Shown: positions 25,654 through 35,104 of the stretch, piece by piece
Position numbering within the stretch: the first letter of the stretch is position 1
Layout of the letters: each line of letters starts with the position of its first letter
Assembly: GCF_003663825.1 (NCBI RefSeq)
Contig: NZ_RCCC01000001.1
Location: 62,001 to 126,000, forward strand
Source of the DNA: Acidovorax sp. 106
Lineage (GTDB): Bacteria; Pseudomonadota; Gammaproteobacteria; Burkholderiales; Burkholderiaceae_C
Length of the DNA: 64,000 bases
Reading direction: 5' to 3'
The notes under the pieces: model-generated
What the model was told of the DNA's origin: nothing
What the model saw: the letters and a program-made list of their open reading frames with translations, nothing else
Database searches by the model: none
Position numbers and translations under genes: made by a program

Positions 25654-28104
25654 TCAAACGCGCAGGCGGCCGCCCGTGCGCGCCACCAGTTGGGCCATGA
25701 CGGCCTGCACCGCCGCTTCAATCTCGGCTTCAGTGAGCGAAGCCTCGCCACTGCCCAAGGTCAGGCGCACCGCCAAACTCTTTTCACCGGCCGCCACGCC
25801 TGCAGTGGTGGATGGCTCTTCGCCGGGCTTCAGCGCCTTGGGACGGTACACGTCAAACAACACGGCAGAGCGCAGCAAGGTGCTTGGCACGGCAGACTCG
25901 ACCGCCGCCATGACTTCGCTGTGCGTCACACGCTCTGCCACGACGATGGCCAGATCACGCTCCACGGCCTGGTGTTTGGCCACGGCGGTGAAACGGGGCA
26001 CCGTGCGCAGCAGCACGGCATCCAGCTCCAGCTCGAACATCACGGGCGCCTGGGGCAATTCCCAAGACTGGCGCCATTGGGGATGCAACTCGCCCACAAA
26101 GCCCACGGCACGGCCTTGCACCAGCACGCGGGCGCAACGGCCAGGGTGCATGGCAGGGTGGGTTGCGGGTTCAAAGGTGGCACGCAGTGGCGCCAACAAG
26201 GCCTCGACATCCCCCTTAACGTCGAAGAAATCAATGCCTTGCTCTTTGCGGCCCCACTGAAGGATGTCGCTGGCACCATAGGCCACGCCCGCTACCCGCA
26301 TGGGCTGGTGAAAGCCCTCGACCGTGGTGTCGGTGTTGGCCACAGAGGCATCGCGCAAAAACACGCGGCCCAGTTCAAACACGCGCACCCGCTCGGCCTT
26401 GCGGTCCAGGTTGAACTTGAGCACTTGCAGCAACGAGCCCAGCAAGGTGGAGCGCATCACGCTCATCTGACTGGCAATCGGATTGAGCAGCTTGATAGGG
26501 TTGGCATTGGCTGCCAACTGCTGCTCCCAGCGCTCTTCCACAAAGCTGAAATTGATGGTCTCTTGGTACCCCAACCCTGCCAGCGCACGGCGCACAGCGA
26601 ACGGGCTGCGCTGGGCCTCGGCACGCAGCTTGGGGGTGATGGGCGCCAAGGGCGGTGTGGTGGGCAGGTTGTTGTAACCCACCATGCGGGCCACTTCCTC
26701 GATCAGGTCTTCCTCGATGGCAATGTCGAAGCGGTAGCTGGGCGGGGTTACCGTCACCACACCGTCAGATTCAGACACCGGCAGCCCCAGGCGCTGGAGC
26801 GCGTCCACGCACTGAGCCTGGGTCAGCGGCATACCGATGACCTTGGCCGCGCGCGCCACGCGCAATGCGACAGGCTGTGCCATGGGCAGATTGACCGTGT
26901 GGTCATCGATGGGGCCACAAGCCGCATCGGCCGTGCCGCAGATATCGAGAACGAGCTGTGTGATGCGCTCGATGTGCTCCACCGTGAGGCTGGGGTCCAC
27001 ACCCCGCTCAAAGCGATGGCCTGCGTCGGTGGAGAAGTTGAAACGGCGCGAGCGCCCCGCCACGGCCTTGGGCCACCAGAAAGCAGCTTCGATGTAGATG
27101 TGGCGTGTGTCATCAGACACCGCCGTGGCATCACCACCCATGATGCCGGCCAGCGATTCGACCTGGCTGTCATCGGCGATCACACCCACCTTGTCATCGA
27201 CGGTGATGGTGTTGCCATTGAGCAGCTTGAGCTGCTCACCCGCCTTGCCCCAGCGGACTTGAAGGCCACCGTGGATTTTGTCCAGGTCAAAAATATGCGA
27301 GGGGCGGCCCAGCTCAAACATCACGTAGTTCGAGATGTCCACCAGTGGCGACACACCGCGCTGACCGCAGCGGGCCAGGCGGTCCAGCATCCATTGGGGG
27401 GTTGCAGCGCGCGTGTTCACGTTGCGCACGATGCGACCCGAGAAACGACCGCACAAATCGGGAGCGCTCACTTTCACGGGCAGCTTGTCTGCCAGCTGGG
27501 CTGGCACTGCCGGGAACGAGGGCTGCCGCAGCAGCGCCCCTGTCAAAGCAGACACTTCACGGGCAATGCCGTAGACGCTCAGGCAATGCGCAAGGTTGGG
27601 CGTGAGCTTGAGAGTGAACAGTGTGTCATCCAGATTCAAATGTGCGCGGATGTCCTGACCCACAGGGGCCGAGGCGTCCAGCTCCAGCAGACCGCCATGG
27701 TCTTCCGACAGCTTCAATTCACGGGCTGAGCACAGCATGCCCTGGCTTTCCACTCCACGCAGCTTGCCCACCTTGATCAGGAAAGGCTTTCCATCATCAC
27801 CCGGGGGCAACTCAGCGCCCACCAACGCGCAAGGCACTTTGATGCCCACACGGGCATTGGGCGCCCCGCAAACGATGTTGAGCAAGGCGCCCTGCCCCAC
27901 ATCGACCTGGCACACGCGCAGGCGGTCGGCATCAGGGTGCTGCACAGCCTCCTTGATCTCGCCGACCACGATCTTGGTGAAGGGCGGAGCGACGGGGCGC
28001 AGCTCCTCAACCTCCAGCCCTGCCATGGTCAGGGTGTCGGCCAGCTCTTGGGTGGTCAGCGGTGGATTGCAGAATTCGCGCAACCAGGACTCGGGAAATT
28101 GCAT
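25654..28104 (-). CDS. pheT: Phenylalanyl-tRNA synthetase, beta subunit
   Basis: 816-residue beta chain of the alpha2beta2 PheRS. An N-terminal EMAP/OB tRNA-binding domain (about 40-150; [20 protein letters not shown]), the B3/B4 editing domain in the middle (about 210-400), B5 helix-turn-helix region, and a C-terminal anticodon-binding (FDX-ACB) domain ending in [11 protein letters not shown]. Length is as usual for the family (E. coli 795). A hairpin repeat fills much of the 122-bp gap to pheS. Confidence 0.97.
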   Translation of the reverse strand: MQFPESWLREFCNPPLTTQELADTLTMAGLEVEELRPVAPPFTKIVVGEIKEAVQHPDADRLRVCQVDVGQGALLNIVCGAPNARVGIKVPCALVGAELPPGDDGKPFLIKVGKLRGVESQGMLCSARELKLSEDHGGLLELDASAPVGQDIRAHLNLDDTLFTLKLTPNLAHCLSVYGIAREVSALTGALLRQPSFPAVPAQLADKLPVKVSAPDLCGRFSGRIVRNVNTRAATPQWMLDRLARCGQRGVSPLVDISNYVMFELGRPSHIFDLDKIHGGLQVRWGKAGEQLKLLNGNTITVDDKVGVIADDSQVESLAGIMGGDATAVSDDTRHIYIEAAFWWPKAVAGRSRRFNFSTDAGHRFERGVDPSLTVEHIERITQLVLDICGTADAACGPIDDHTVNLPMAQPVALRVARAAKVIGMPLTQAQCVDALQRLGLPVSESDGVVTVTPPSYRFDIAIEEDLIEEVARMVGYNNLPTTPPLAPITPKLRAEAQRSPFAVRRALAGLGYQETINFSFVEERWEQQLAANANPIKLLNPIASQMSVMRSTLLGSLLQVLKFNLDRKAERVRVFELGRVFLRDASVANTDTTVEGFHQPMRVAGVAYGASDILQWGRKEQGIDFFDVKGDVEALLAPLRATFEPATHPAMHPGRCARVLVQGRAVGFVGELHPQWRQSWELPQAPVMFELELDAVLLRTVPRFTAVAKHQAVERDLAIVVAERVTHSEVMAAVESAVPSTLLRSAVLFDVYRPKALKPGEEPSTTAGVAAGEKSLAVRLTLGSGEASLTEAEIEAAVQAVMAQLVARTGGRLRV

Positions 28105-28128
28105 AGTGAGATTCTTTGGCGTTTGCTC

Positions 28129-28190
28129 TTAAAAAAGGAGCTGCTAGCGCTTTTTAACCAATGGTTTCAGCCTTAAAAGACTCTGAAACC
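28129..28190. repeat. Hairpin repeat between pheS and pheT
   Basis: GAGCTGCTAGCGCTTTTTAA followed by GGTTTCAG and CTGAAACC arms. On the minus (coding) strand it forms a hairpin and then AAGCGCTAGCAGCTCC, the core of the dispersed repeat. It lies inside the operon, so it cannot be a full terminator and may instead influence mRNA processing. Confidence 0.55.
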
Positions 28191-28226
28191 CAATAGATAC
28201 ATGCGCTGCGTGCTCACTTTTTTGCG

Positions 28227-29279
28227 TTATTGGAACTGCGACAGGAAACGGATGTCGCCGTCGAAGAACAGGCGCAGGTCGTTCACGCCATAGCGCAGCA
28301 TGGTCAGGCGGTCAGGCCCCATGCCGAAGGCGAAGCCGATGTACTTCTCAGGATCGAGCCCCATGTTGCGCACCACGTTGGGGTGCACCTGGCCCGAGCC
28401 AGCCACTTCCAGCCAACGGCCCGCCAAGGGCCCTGTCTGGAACTGGATATCGATCTCGGCGCTCGGCTCTGTGAAGGGGAAGAAGCTCGGGCGAAAGCGC
28501 AGCACCAGGTCGTCACTCTCGAAGAAGGTGCGGCAGAAGTCTGTGAAGATGACCTTCAAATCCTTGAAGCTCACGTTCTCGCCAATCCACAGGCCTTCGC
28601 ACTGGTGGAACATGGGCGAGTGCGTGGCATCGCTGTCCACACGGTAGGTGCGGCCTGGGGCGATGACACGGATTTCAGGCATGGACTGGCCCGCATCCAG
28701 TGCAGCGCGGTGCTTTTTCACATGCTGCACGGCATGGCGAATCTGCATCGGGCTGGTGTGCGTGCGCAGCAGGTTGGGGGCGGTGGCAGTGCCGCCCTCC
28801 ACGTAGAAGGTGTCATGCATGGAACGCGCGGGATGGTCTTCCGGCGTGTTCAGTGCGGTGAAATTGAACCAGTCGGTCTCGATCTCGGGGCCTTCGGCCA
28901 CATCAAAACCCATGGAGCCAAAAATGCCCTCAATACGCTCCAGCGTGAGCGAAACAGGGTGCAGGCCACCTTGGCCGCGCTGACGACCTGGCAGACTCAC
29001 ATCCAAGGCCTCAGCCTTGAGTTGGGCTTGCAGCTCCGCATCCGCCAGAGCCTGCCGGCGCGCAGTCAACGCAGCCTCAATCGCTTGCTTGGTCAGGTTG
29101 ATGGCGGCGCCACGGGACTTCTTCTCTTCGACGGACAGCTGCGCCATCCCCTTCATGAGCTCCGTCACACGGCCTGATTTGCCCAGAAACTGCGCCTTGG
29201 CGTTTTCCAGATCAGCAGGGGTAGCGCTCTGCGCAAACAGCTGCGTTGCGCTTTCGACCAGAGAATCCAACTCGTTCAT
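28227..29279 (-). CDS. pheS: Phenylalanyl-tRNA synthetase, alpha subunit
   Basis: 350-residue catalytic chain. N-terminal coiled coil (1-100; [20 protein letters not shown]), class II motif 2 region around [19 protein letters not shown], and motif 3 at [17 protein letters not shown]. It activates phenylalanine and charges tRNA-Phe with PheT. It lies 100 bp downstream of rplT, from which it is separated by a strong hairpin. I looked for a Phe-rich leader frame in that gap and did not find one. Confidence 0.97.
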   Translation of the reverse strand: MNELDSLVESATQLFAQSATPADLENAKAQFLGKSGRVTELMKGMAQLSVEEKKSRGAAINLTKQAIEAALTARRQALADAELQAQLKAEALDVSLPGRQRGQGGLHPVSLTLERIEGIFGSMGFDVAEGPEIETDWFNFTALNTPEDHPARSMHDTFYVEGGTATAPNLLRTHTSPMQIRHAVQHVKKHRAALDAGQSMPEIRVIAPGRTYRVDSDATHSPMFHQCEGLWIGENVSFKDLKVIFTDFCRTFFESDDLVLRFRPSFFPFTEPSAEIDIQFQTGPLAGRWLEVAGSGQVHPNVVRNMGLDPEKYIGFAFGMGPDRLTMLRYGVNDLRLFFDGDIRFLSQFQ

Positions 29280-29298
29280 ATCGACTCTTGAAAATAAA

Positions 29299-29367
29299 CA
29301 AGGGCTAGTGCCTTTTCAAGCTCTAGCCCTTGCTGTTATTGCGCAAGAAGCTATCAAAATGATAGCT
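29299..29367. repeat. Double hairpin between rplT and pheS
   Basis: Two hairpins: CAAGGGCTAG (29299-29308) with CTAGCCCTTG (29323-29332), and AGCTATC with GATAGCT (29349-29367). The AGCTATCA part matches the tail of the dispersed repeat. On the minus strand a T-rich stretch follows the first hairpin, so partial termination between the ribosomal-protein genes and pheST is possible. Confidence 0.6.
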
Positions 29368-29380
29368 CCTTATCGTGATC

Positions 29381-29740
29381 TCAAGCAGCCAGCTTGGCCT
29401 TGACTTGGTTCACGATGCTGCCGAAAGCAGCCTTGTCGTGCACGGCGAGGTCGGCCAGCATCTTGCGGTCGATCTCGATGGATGCCTTCTTGAGGCCGTT
29501 GGCGAACTGGCTGTAGGTCAGGCCCAGTTCACGGGCAGCGGCATTGATACGGGCGATCCACAACTGGCGGAACACGCGCTTCTTGGTGCGGCGGTCACGG
29601 TAGGCATATTGCCCAGCCTTCATTACCGCCTGTTTGGCGATACGGTAGACGTTACCGCGGCGACCACGGAAACCCTTAGCAAGGGCGAGAACTTTCTTGT
29701 GACGGGCACGGGCCGTTACACCACGTTTGACGCGAGGCAT
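29381..29740 (-). CDS. rplT: 50S ribosomal protein L20
   Basis: 119 residues, the normal length. The opening [20 protein letters not shown] and the block [20 protein letters not shown] are diagnostic. L20 binds 23S rRNA early in assembly and, in E. coli, represses its own operon by binding the rpmI translation start. It is 26 bp downstream of rpmI. Confidence 0.98.
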   Translation of the reverse strand: MPRVKRGVTARARHKKVLALAKGFRGRRGNVYRIAKQAVMKAGQYAYRDRRTKKRVFRQLWIARINAAARELGLTYSQFANGLKKASIEIDRKMLADLAVHDKAAFGSIVNQVKAKLAA

Positions 29741-29766
29741 GTATGTACTCCTTGTTCGTCAGTAAA

Positions 29767-29970
29767 TTAAACGCCCATGCCGGGCAGCATCTGTGAAATC
29801 GAGCCCATATTGGTCTCGTGCACAGCAACCGCACCACGCAGATGGCGCTTGTTCTTGGTGGTCTTCTTGGTCAAGATGTGACGCTTGAAGGCTTGACCGC
29901 GCTTGACGGTGCCACCTGGACGAACGCGGAAACGTTTTTTCGCGCTGCTCTTGGTTTTCATTTTGGGCAT
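29767..29970 (-). CDS. rpmI: 50S ribosomal protein L35
   Basis: 67 residues, highly basic ([39 protein letters not shown]). The ATG at 29970 with AGGAG upstream gives the family's usual start. About 200 bp separate it from infC; that leader may hold the L20 control site, though I could not identify the pseudoknot by eye. Confidence 0.97.
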   Translation of the reverse strand: MPKMKTKSSAKKRFRVRPGGTVKRGQAFKRHILTKKTTKNKRHLRGAVAVHETNMGSISQMLPGMGV

Positions 29971-30169
29971 TTGAATGCTCCTTTTAGTTGTGCTCGTGAG
30001 GCGTTTGCAAACCGATCTGCAAACTTGTTGGCCCCGAGCCACTTCTACCCCGAAGGTTGCCCCTCAAGGTTTGACGGTGCAAGCACCGCCTTTGCCAGGC
30101 GCCCCATCCTTTTACAGATGGCACACCAACAAACCTATCGAATCTGAATCACGCCAGAACGATCCCTAC

Positions 30170-30769
30170 TCAAGCAGGAGTACCGCCAGGGGCATTCTCC
30201 GCTGCAGGCTTTGCAGCAGCAGGCTTTTTCTTACCAGGGGCAATCATCATGATCATCTGGCGGCCTTCCAACTTGGGAAACTGCTCGACGAGGATGGAGT
30301 CTGCCAACTCATCACGGATACGGTTGAGCAGAGCCAAACCGAGTTCCTGATGGGTGATTTCGCGCCCGCGGAAACGCAAGGTGATCTTGCACTTGTCACC
30401 ATCCGCCAAAAAGCGACGAATGTTGCGCATCTTGATGTTGTAGTCGCCATCGTCCGTACCGGGACGGAACTTGACTTCCTTGATCTCGATGACCGTCTGC
30501 TTGGCCTTGGCTTCAGCAGCGCGTTTTTGCTCCTGATACTTGAACTTACCGTAGTCCATCAGGCGGCACACCGGGGGATTGGCTGTAGCAGCAATCTCCA
30601 CCAGATCCACATCCAGTTCGCCCGCCATGCGCAAGGCTTCCATCAAACTCACCACACCCAAAGGCTCGTTCTCAGGCCCAGAGAGACGAACTTCTGGGGC
30701 CATGATTTCACGGTTCAGGCGGTGTTTGCGCTCTTCACGGTGGCGACGATCACGAAATTCAGTAGCGAT
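30170..30769 (-). CDS. infC: Translation initiation factor IF-3, AUC start codon
   Basis: About 199 residues. IF-3 blocks subunit joining and proofreads the start codon. An internal ATG at 30703 begins at MAPEVRLSG, but conserved IF-3 sequence continues upstream ([16 protein letters not shown], compare RINGEIRAQEVRL in E. coli). The frame reaches ATC at 30769 with AAGGAA eight bases upstream and no ATG, GTG or TTG available, so AUC is the likely start, matching the AUU start used by E. coli infC for self-regulation. C-terminal half has the usual FRGREITHQ and [16 protein letters not shown] 21-residue Ala/Pro-rich tail ends the protein. Confidence 0.93.
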   Translation of the reverse strand: MATEFRDRRHREERKHRLNREIMAPEVRLSGPENEPLGVVSLMEALRMAGELDVDLVEIAATANPPVCRLMDYGKFKYQEQKRAAEAKAKQTVIEIKEVKFRPGTDDGDYNIKMRNIRRFLADGDKCKITLRFRGREITHQELGLALLNRIRDELADSILVEQFPKLEGRQMIMMIAPGKKKPAAAKPAAENAPGGTPA

Positions 30770-30854
30770 GGCTATCTTCCTTGAATCAAAATGCTACGAA
30801 AATTGTAGCTACACCCGCGCAACTGGCGCACCCCAGAGCTAGATTCATTCAAAA

Positions 30855-32774
30855 TCAGGCTTTGTCAGCAATGTCTTTGGCGATGAGTTCGATGAACGCA
30901 TCCACAGACATTACACCGAGGTCACGATTGCCTCGGGCGCGCACTGCGACGGCTCCTGCCGCCTTTTCCTTGTCACCCGCGACGAGGATGTAGGGCAGCT
31001 TCTGCAACGAATGCTCACGTATTTTATACGTAATCTTCTCGTTGCGCAGGTCCACTGCCACTCTAAGGCCTTGATTGGGCAGCGCTTTTTGCAGTTTTGC
31101 TGCAATTTCACGACAGTAATCGGCTTGAGAGTCGGTGATATTGAGCACCGAAACCTGCACTGGCGCGAGCCAAGTGGGCAACGCACCAGAGTGCTGCTCG
31201 ATCAAGATGCCAATAAAGCGCTCCAGACTGCCCACGATAGCGCGGTGCAGCATGATGGGCCGGTGGCGTGCGCCGTCCTCACCCACAAACTCCGCATCCA
31301 GGCGCTCGGGCAGGTTGGGGTCCACCTGGATCGTGCCGCATTGCCACGGGCGACCCAACGCGTCCTTCAGCGTGTATTCGATTTTGGGACCATAGAACGC
31401 GCCTTCGCCCGGCAGGTATTCAAAATCGCAGCCTGACGCGCGCAAGCCGTCGGCCAAAGCCTGCTCGGCACGATCCCAGCTTTCTTCGGAGCCAATGCGT
31501 TTTTCTGGGCGGGTGGACAGCTTGTAAATGATGTCCGAAAAGCCAAAGTCCTTGTAGACCTTTTGCAGCAACCGGGTGAACGCCACCACTTCAGACTGGA
31601 TTTGATCTTCAGTACAGAAAATGTGCCCATCGTCTTGTGTGAAAGCGCGCACACGCATGATGCCGTGCAACCCTCCCGTGGGTTCGTTGCGGTGGCATTG
31701 GCCAAACTCGCCAAACCGCAGCGGCAGGTCGCGGTAGCTCTTGATGCCCTGCTTGAAAATGATGATGTGCCCAGGGCAGTTCATCGGCTTGAGCGCGTAA
31801 TCGCGCTTTTCCGACTCCGTCACGAACATGTTTTCGCGGTACTTGTCCCAGTGCCCGGTTTTCTCCCACAGGCTCTGGTCAAGGATTTGCGGGCCTTTGA
31901 CTTCTTGGTAGCCATTGTCACGGTACACGCGGCGCATGTACTGCTCCACCTCTTGCCACACCGTCCAGCCCTTGGGGTGCCAAAACACCGTACCGGGCGA
32001 GTGCTCGTCGATGTGGAACAGATCCAACTCACGCCCCAGCTTGCGGTGATCACGCTTTTCAGCCTCTTCCAGCATCGTGAGGTACTGCTGCAAATCATCC
32101 TTGGACGCCCAGGCGGTGCCATACACGCGCTGCAGCATTTCGTTGCGATGATCGCCGCGCCAATAAGCGCCCGCCACCTTCATGAGCTTGAAGAACTTCA
32201 GTTTGCCGGTGCTGGGCACGTGAGGGCCACGGCACAGGTCTTCAAAATCACCCTCTCGGTACAGACTCACATCTTCATTGCTGGGGATGCTGGCAATGAT
32301 CTCTGCCTTGTAGTGCTCGCCCAGGCCCTTGAAATAAGCCACAGCCTCGTCGCGCGGCAGCACCCGACGCACCACCGGCTCGTCTTTGGCGACCAATTCG
32401 GCCATGCGCTTTTCGATCGCCACCAAGTCCTCTGGCGTGAAGGGGCGCTTGTAGGCAAAGTCGTAATAAAAGCCGTTTTCGATCACCGGACCAATGGTCA
32501 CCTGCGCATCAGGAAACAGCTGCTTGACCGCATAAGCCAGCAAGTGCGCGGTCGAGTGGCGAATGACCTCCAGGCCATCGGCATCCTTGGCGGTCACGAT
32601 GGACAAGGGGCTGTCTGCCGTGATCTGGTAGCTGGTGTCCACCACCTTCTCGCCAATCTTGCCCGCCAGTGCCGCTTTGGCCAAGCCAGTGCCGATCGAT
32701 GCAGCGACTTCAGCCACCGTGACCGGGCCAGGAAATTCGCGCTGCGAGCCATCAGGGAGCGTAATGTGAATCAT
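30855..32774 (-). CDS. thrS: Threonyl-tRNA synthetase
   Basis: 639 residues (E. coli 642). TGS domain at 1-65 ([20 protein letters not shown]), editing domain with [15 protein letters not shown], class II catalytic core with zinc ligands in [10 protein letters not shown] and later His, motif 3 region [20 protein letters not shown], and a C-terminal anticodon domain. It charges tRNA-Thr and removes mischarged Ser. The ATG at 32774 gives the standard N terminus, with only GGA upstream as ribosome site. The 5' leader encodes a Thr-rich peptide and an intrinsic terminator, so thrS appears to be under threonine attenuation. infC follows 85 bp downstream. Confidence 0.97.
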   Translation of the reverse strand: MIHITLPDGSQREFPGPVTVAEVAASIGTGLAKAALAGKIGEKVVDTSYQITADSPLSIVTAKDADGLEVIRHSTAHLLAYAVKQLFPDAQVTIGPVIENGFYYDFAYKRPFTPEDLVAIEKRMAELVAKDEPVVRRVLPRDEAVAYFKGLGEHYKAEIIASIPSNEDVSLYREGDFEDLCRGPHVPSTGKLKFFKLMKVAGAYWRGDHRNEMLQRVYGTAWASKDDLQQYLTMLEEAEKRDHRKLGRELDLFHIDEHSPGTVFWHPKGWTVWQEVEQYMRRVYRDNGYQEVKGPQILDQSLWEKTGHWDKYRENMFVTESEKRDYALKPMNCPGHIIIFKQGIKSYRDLPLRFGEFGQCHRNEPTGGLHGIMRVRAFTQDDGHIFCTEDQIQSEVVAFTRLLQKVYKDFGFSDIIYKLSTRPEKRIGSEESWDRAEQALADGLRASGCDFEYLPGEGAFYGPKIEYTLKDALGRPWQCGTIQVDPNLPERLDAEFVGEDGARHRPIMLHRAIVGSLERFIGILIEQHSGALPTWLAPVQVSVLNITDSQADYCREIAAKLQKALPNQGLRVAVDLRNEKITYKIREHSLQKLPYILVAGDKEKAAGAVAVRARGNRDLGVMSVDAFIELIAKDIADKA

Positions 32775-32833
32775 GGGGATGTCCATAAAGATAAGAGGCA
32801 GCGGGCAGCAAAGGCCCACGAAAAATTCAAAAC

Positions 32834-32862
32834 AAAAAAGCGCGGAACCGGCCGCGCTTTTT
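32834..32862 (-). terminator. Intrinsic terminator (attenuator) in the thrS leader
   Basis: On the minus strand, AAAAAGCGCGG (32862-32852) pairs with CCGCGCTTTTT, an 11-bp stem with a 6-nt loop and a run of six T. It ends 59 bases before the thrS start and after the thrS promoter region, so it terminates leader RNA, not the upstream aceA mRNA, which has its own terminator at 33017-33041. Confidence 0.85.
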
Positions 32863-32946
32863 GGAGGGGAGAGTGCATCTCGTACAGGCGCGAACGGCCA
32901 GCCACTAGTGGCCGGTAAGGATCTCCGTCGTAGTTCGCGGTGTCAT
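32850..32946 (-). promoter_or_regulatory. Threonine attenuator of thrS (alternative RNA stems)
   Basis: Segment 1 CGCGAAC (32939-32933, inside the leader frame) can pair with segment 2 GTTCGCG (32895-32889). Segment 2 with its flank, GGCCGTTCGCGC (32899-32888), can instead pair with segment 3 GCGCGGCC (32857-32850) through a TT bulge; segment 3 is the 5' arm of the terminator. A ribosome stalled on the three consecutive Thr codons would cover segment 1, free segment 2 and prevent the terminator. This is the same logic as the trp and his leaders. All pairings are read from the sequence; operation is inference. Confidence 0.8.
32905..32946 (-). CDS. Threonine-rich leader peptide of thrS
   Basis: Thirteen codons, [13 protein letters not shown], followed by TAG. 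Five of 13 residues are Thr, with ACT-ACG-ACG in a row at codons 5-7. AAAGG lies ten bases upstream. The frame ends 43 bases before the attenuator stem. It has no function as a protein; its role would be to let the ribosome sense charged tRNA-Thr. It is far too short for routine gene calling. Confidence 0.8.
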   Translation of the reverse strand: MTPRTTTEILTGH

Positions 32947-32989
32947 AACCAGGATGCCTTTCTCGCTCTTGTGAATCAATCTTGCTGAT

Positions 32990-32995
32990 ATTTTA
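32990..32995 (-). promoter_or_regulatory. Possible -10 box of the thrS promoter
   Basis: TAAAAT on the minus strand, about 44 bases upstream of the leader ATG, giving a short untranslated region of about 37 nt. No convincing -35 is seen 16-18 bp upstream. Confidence 0.4.
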
Positions 32996-33016
32996 ACCAT
33001 CCCTTGCCAGCAGACA

Positions 33017-33041
33017 GAAAAAAGCCCGGGCATGCCCGGGC
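33017..33041 (-). terminator. Intrinsic terminator of aceA
   Basis: The palindrome GCCCGGGCATGCCCGGGC at 33024-33041 is followed on the minus strand by six T, starting 27 bases after the aceA stop. Confidence 0.9.
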
Positions 33042-33067
33042 TCAGATAGCGCGACCAGCCGCGCAGA

Positions 33068-34399
33068 TCAGTGGAACTGCTCTTCTTCGGTCGAACCCGA
33101 CAGGGCCTTCACGGAGGACGAGCCGCCTTGGATCACCGTGGTCACGTCGTCGAAGTAGCCTGCGCCCACTTCTTGTTGGTGCGACACGAAGGTGTAGCCC
33201 TTTTCGCGTGCTGCAAATTCAGGCTCTTGCACCATTTCGGTGTAATGCTTCATGCCTTCGCCGTTGGCGTATGCATGGGCGAACTGGAAAGTGTTGTACC
33301 AGTTGATGTGGATGCCAGCCAGCGTGATGAACTGGTACTTGTAGCCCAGGGCCGACAGGTCTTCCTGGAAAGAAGCGATCTGCTTGTCGTTGAGGTTCTT
33401 CTTCCAGTTGAACGAGGGCGAGCAGTTGTACGACAGCAGCTTGCCAGGGCAGGCAGCGTGCACGGCTTGCGCAAATTCGCGGGCGAAGCCGATGTCGGGA
33501 ACGCCAGTTTCGCACCACACCAGATCGGCGTAGGGGGCGTAGGCCACACCCCGACTAATCGCTTGTTCCAGGCCGTTCTTCACGCGGTAGAAGCCTTCTT
33601 GCGTGCGCTCGCCGGTCAGGAAAGGCTTGTCGTTGGCGTCGTGGTCGGACGTGATCAGGTTGGCAGCTTCTGCATCGGTGCGGGCCAGCACGATGGTGGA
33701 CACACCCATCACGTCAGCCGCAAAACGTGCAGCGATCAGCTTTTCGCAGGCCTCTTGAGTTGGCACCAGCACCTTGCCGCCCATGTGGCCACACTTCTTC
33801 ACGGCAGCCAGTTGGTCTTCGAAGTGCACGCCAGCAGCGCCCGACTGGATCATGTTCTTCATCAACTCGAAGGCGTTCAGCACGCCGCCGAAACCGGCTT
33901 CAGCATCCGCCACGATGGGCAGGAAGTAGTCGATGAACTCCTTGTCACCGGGGTTGATGCCACGGCCCCACTGGATTTCGTCAGCGCGCTTGAAGGTGTT
34001 GTTGATGCGGCGAACCATGGTGGGCACCGAGTCATAGGCGTACAACGACTGGTCGGGGTACATGGTTTCGGAGGTATTGCCATCGGCGGCGACTTGCCAG
34101 CCCGACAGGTACACGGCTTCGAGGCCCGCCTTGGCTTGCTGCATGGCTTGACCAGCAGAGATGGCGCCGAACGCGTTCACATAGCCCTTCTTGGCACCGC
34201 CGTTGATCTTGTCCCACAGTTTTTCAGCACCACGCTTGGCCAGGGTGTACTCAATGGGCAGCGAGCCACGCAGACGCACCACGTCGGCAGCGGAGTAACC
34301 GCGCTTCACACCCTTCCAGCGGGGGTTGGTCGCCCAGTCTTTTTCCAGGGCGGCAATTTGCTGTTCGCGGCTCAGTTGTTCGTTGAGGGATTGAGGCAT
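33068..34399 (-). CDS. aceA: Isocitrate lyase
   Basis: 443 residues; splits isocitrate into succinate and glyoxylate in the glyoxylate shunt, needed for growth on acetate and fatty acids. The active-site loop KKCGHMGGK holds catalytic Cys203; [20 protein letters not shown] and [13 protein letters not shown] are diagnostic. AGGAG lies eight bases before the ATG. No malate synthase gene is adjacent. The 270-bp upstream region is unusually AT-rich and holds several inverted repeats, suggesting dedicated regulation. Confidence 0.97.
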   Translation of the reverse strand: MPQSLNEQLSREQQIAALEKDWATNPRWKGVKRGYSAADVVRLRGSLPIEYTLAKRGAEKLWDKINGGAKKGYVNAFGAISAGQAMQQAKAGLEAVYLSGWQVAADGNTSETMYPDQSLYAYDSVPTMVRRINNTFKRADEIQWGRGINPGDKEFIDYFLPIVADAEAGFGGVLNAFELMKNMIQSGAAGVHFEDQLAAVKKCGHMGGKVLVPTQEACEKLIAARFAADVMGVSTIVLARTDAEAANLITSDHDANDKPFLTGERTQEGFYRVKNGLEQAISRGVAYAPYADLVWCETGVPDIGFAREFAQAVHAACPGKLLSYNCSPSFNWKKNLNDKQIASFQEDLSALGYKYQFITLAGIHINWYNTFQFAHAYANGEGMKHYTEMVQEPEFAAREKGYTFVSHQQEVGAGYFDDVTTVIQGGSSSVKALSGSTEEEQFH

Positions 34400-34467
34400 G
34401 TGGACACTCCTGAGGTTGGTTGAAAACACCGGGCGGCTTCGCTGCTGCCCATGGAGATAACTCTAAG

Positions 34468-34534
34468 TCTTCTATAAGAGTTGAGCAAGCTCTTATGTCT
34501 TATAGAAGATATAAATTTTCTTGTTTTAAAACAA
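34468..34534. promoter_or_regulatory. Inverted-repeat control region upstream of aceA
   Basis: TCTTCTATAAGA (34468-34479) and TCTTATAGAAGA (34498-34509) are perfect 12-bp inverted copies with centres 30 bp apart. Ten bases further is the 14-bp palindrome TTGTTTTAAAACAA (34521-34534). They lie 69-135 bp upstream of the aceA start in DNA far more AT-rich than its surroundings. They look like binding sites for a dimeric regulator; which one cannot be told. Confidence 0.55.
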
Positions 34535-34668
34535 ATACTTAGAGTACAAATATCTCAATGCGAGAGTTGTTTTCTCATATTGAGAAAATTTGCGACGCCG
34601 CACCAAACTCCTTATTTCGTATTGCAAAAATCAATTTCCGTAATACAAAAAACAAACACCCAAAAGAG

Positions 34669-35076
34669 TCAGGCCTTCATCCAATCCCCATGCACGATGC
34701 ATGCCGCACTATCAACATAACGAGGGTTGATTTCATACACAAGACAGTGCAGCACCGCCCCATTGCAGAGCACAGGCACTTCACGCTTCACATACTCGTC
34801 CGTTGCGTACGGCCCCGACAAGCCTTCGATCGCATCCAGCACGGGCTCCAGAGCGGGATCTATCTGGTACACCTCGCCCACCACGGGCGGGCCGCCTGCA
34901 CGCAGCAGCAAGCCGGGGTAGGCACCAAGGTGGTACAGATCGCCAGACACATGGGCAGCCCCCACCCATCGCGGTGCAGGGTGCAGCCGCCTTATGTCGT
35001 TGGCCCCACCCGCGCGCAAAGTGCCATAAACAAAAACACAGCGCGCCTGCCGTGGCGGCAATGGCTCATCGGGCAT
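34669..35076 (-). CDS. Gamma-glutamylcyclotransferase family protein
   Basis: 135 residues of the GGCT/AIG2-like fold. The nucleotide-fold-like glycine motif is VFVYGTLRAGGAND, followed by GDLYHLGAYPGLLL and GEVYQIDPALEPVLDAIEG, the latter containing the usual acidic residue. Members release 5-oxoproline from gamma-glutamyl compounds or repair gamma-glutamylamines; the substrate is unknown here. AAGGAG stands eight bases before the ATG. It is divergent from the EamA transporter (28-bp gap between starts), so both promoters overlap. Confidence 0.85.
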   Translation of the reverse strand: MPDEPLPPRQARCVFVYGTLRAGGANDIRRLHPAPRWVGAAHVSGDLYHLGAYPGLLLRAGGPPVVGEVYQIDPALEPVLDAIEGLSGPYATDEYVKREVPVLCNGAVLHCLVYEINPRYVDSAACIVHGDWMKA

Positions 35077-35104
35077 GATGCGGGCTCCTTGATTTGGTGA
35101 ACCG

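Noticed and set aside
25585..27729. 714-codon open frame on the plus strand opposite pheT
   Set aside because: His/Gly-rich translation with no recognisable motif; pheT on the other strand is certain.
29280..29380. Search for a Phe-rich leader peptide before pheS
   Set aside because: Hairpins are present but no short frame with Phe codons precedes them; they fit the dispersed repeat family better than an attenuator.
32780..32950. T-box riboswitch as the explanation of the thrS leader
   Set aside because: No T-box bulge sequence is seen; the Thr-rich frame and stems fit ribosome-mediated attenuation instead.
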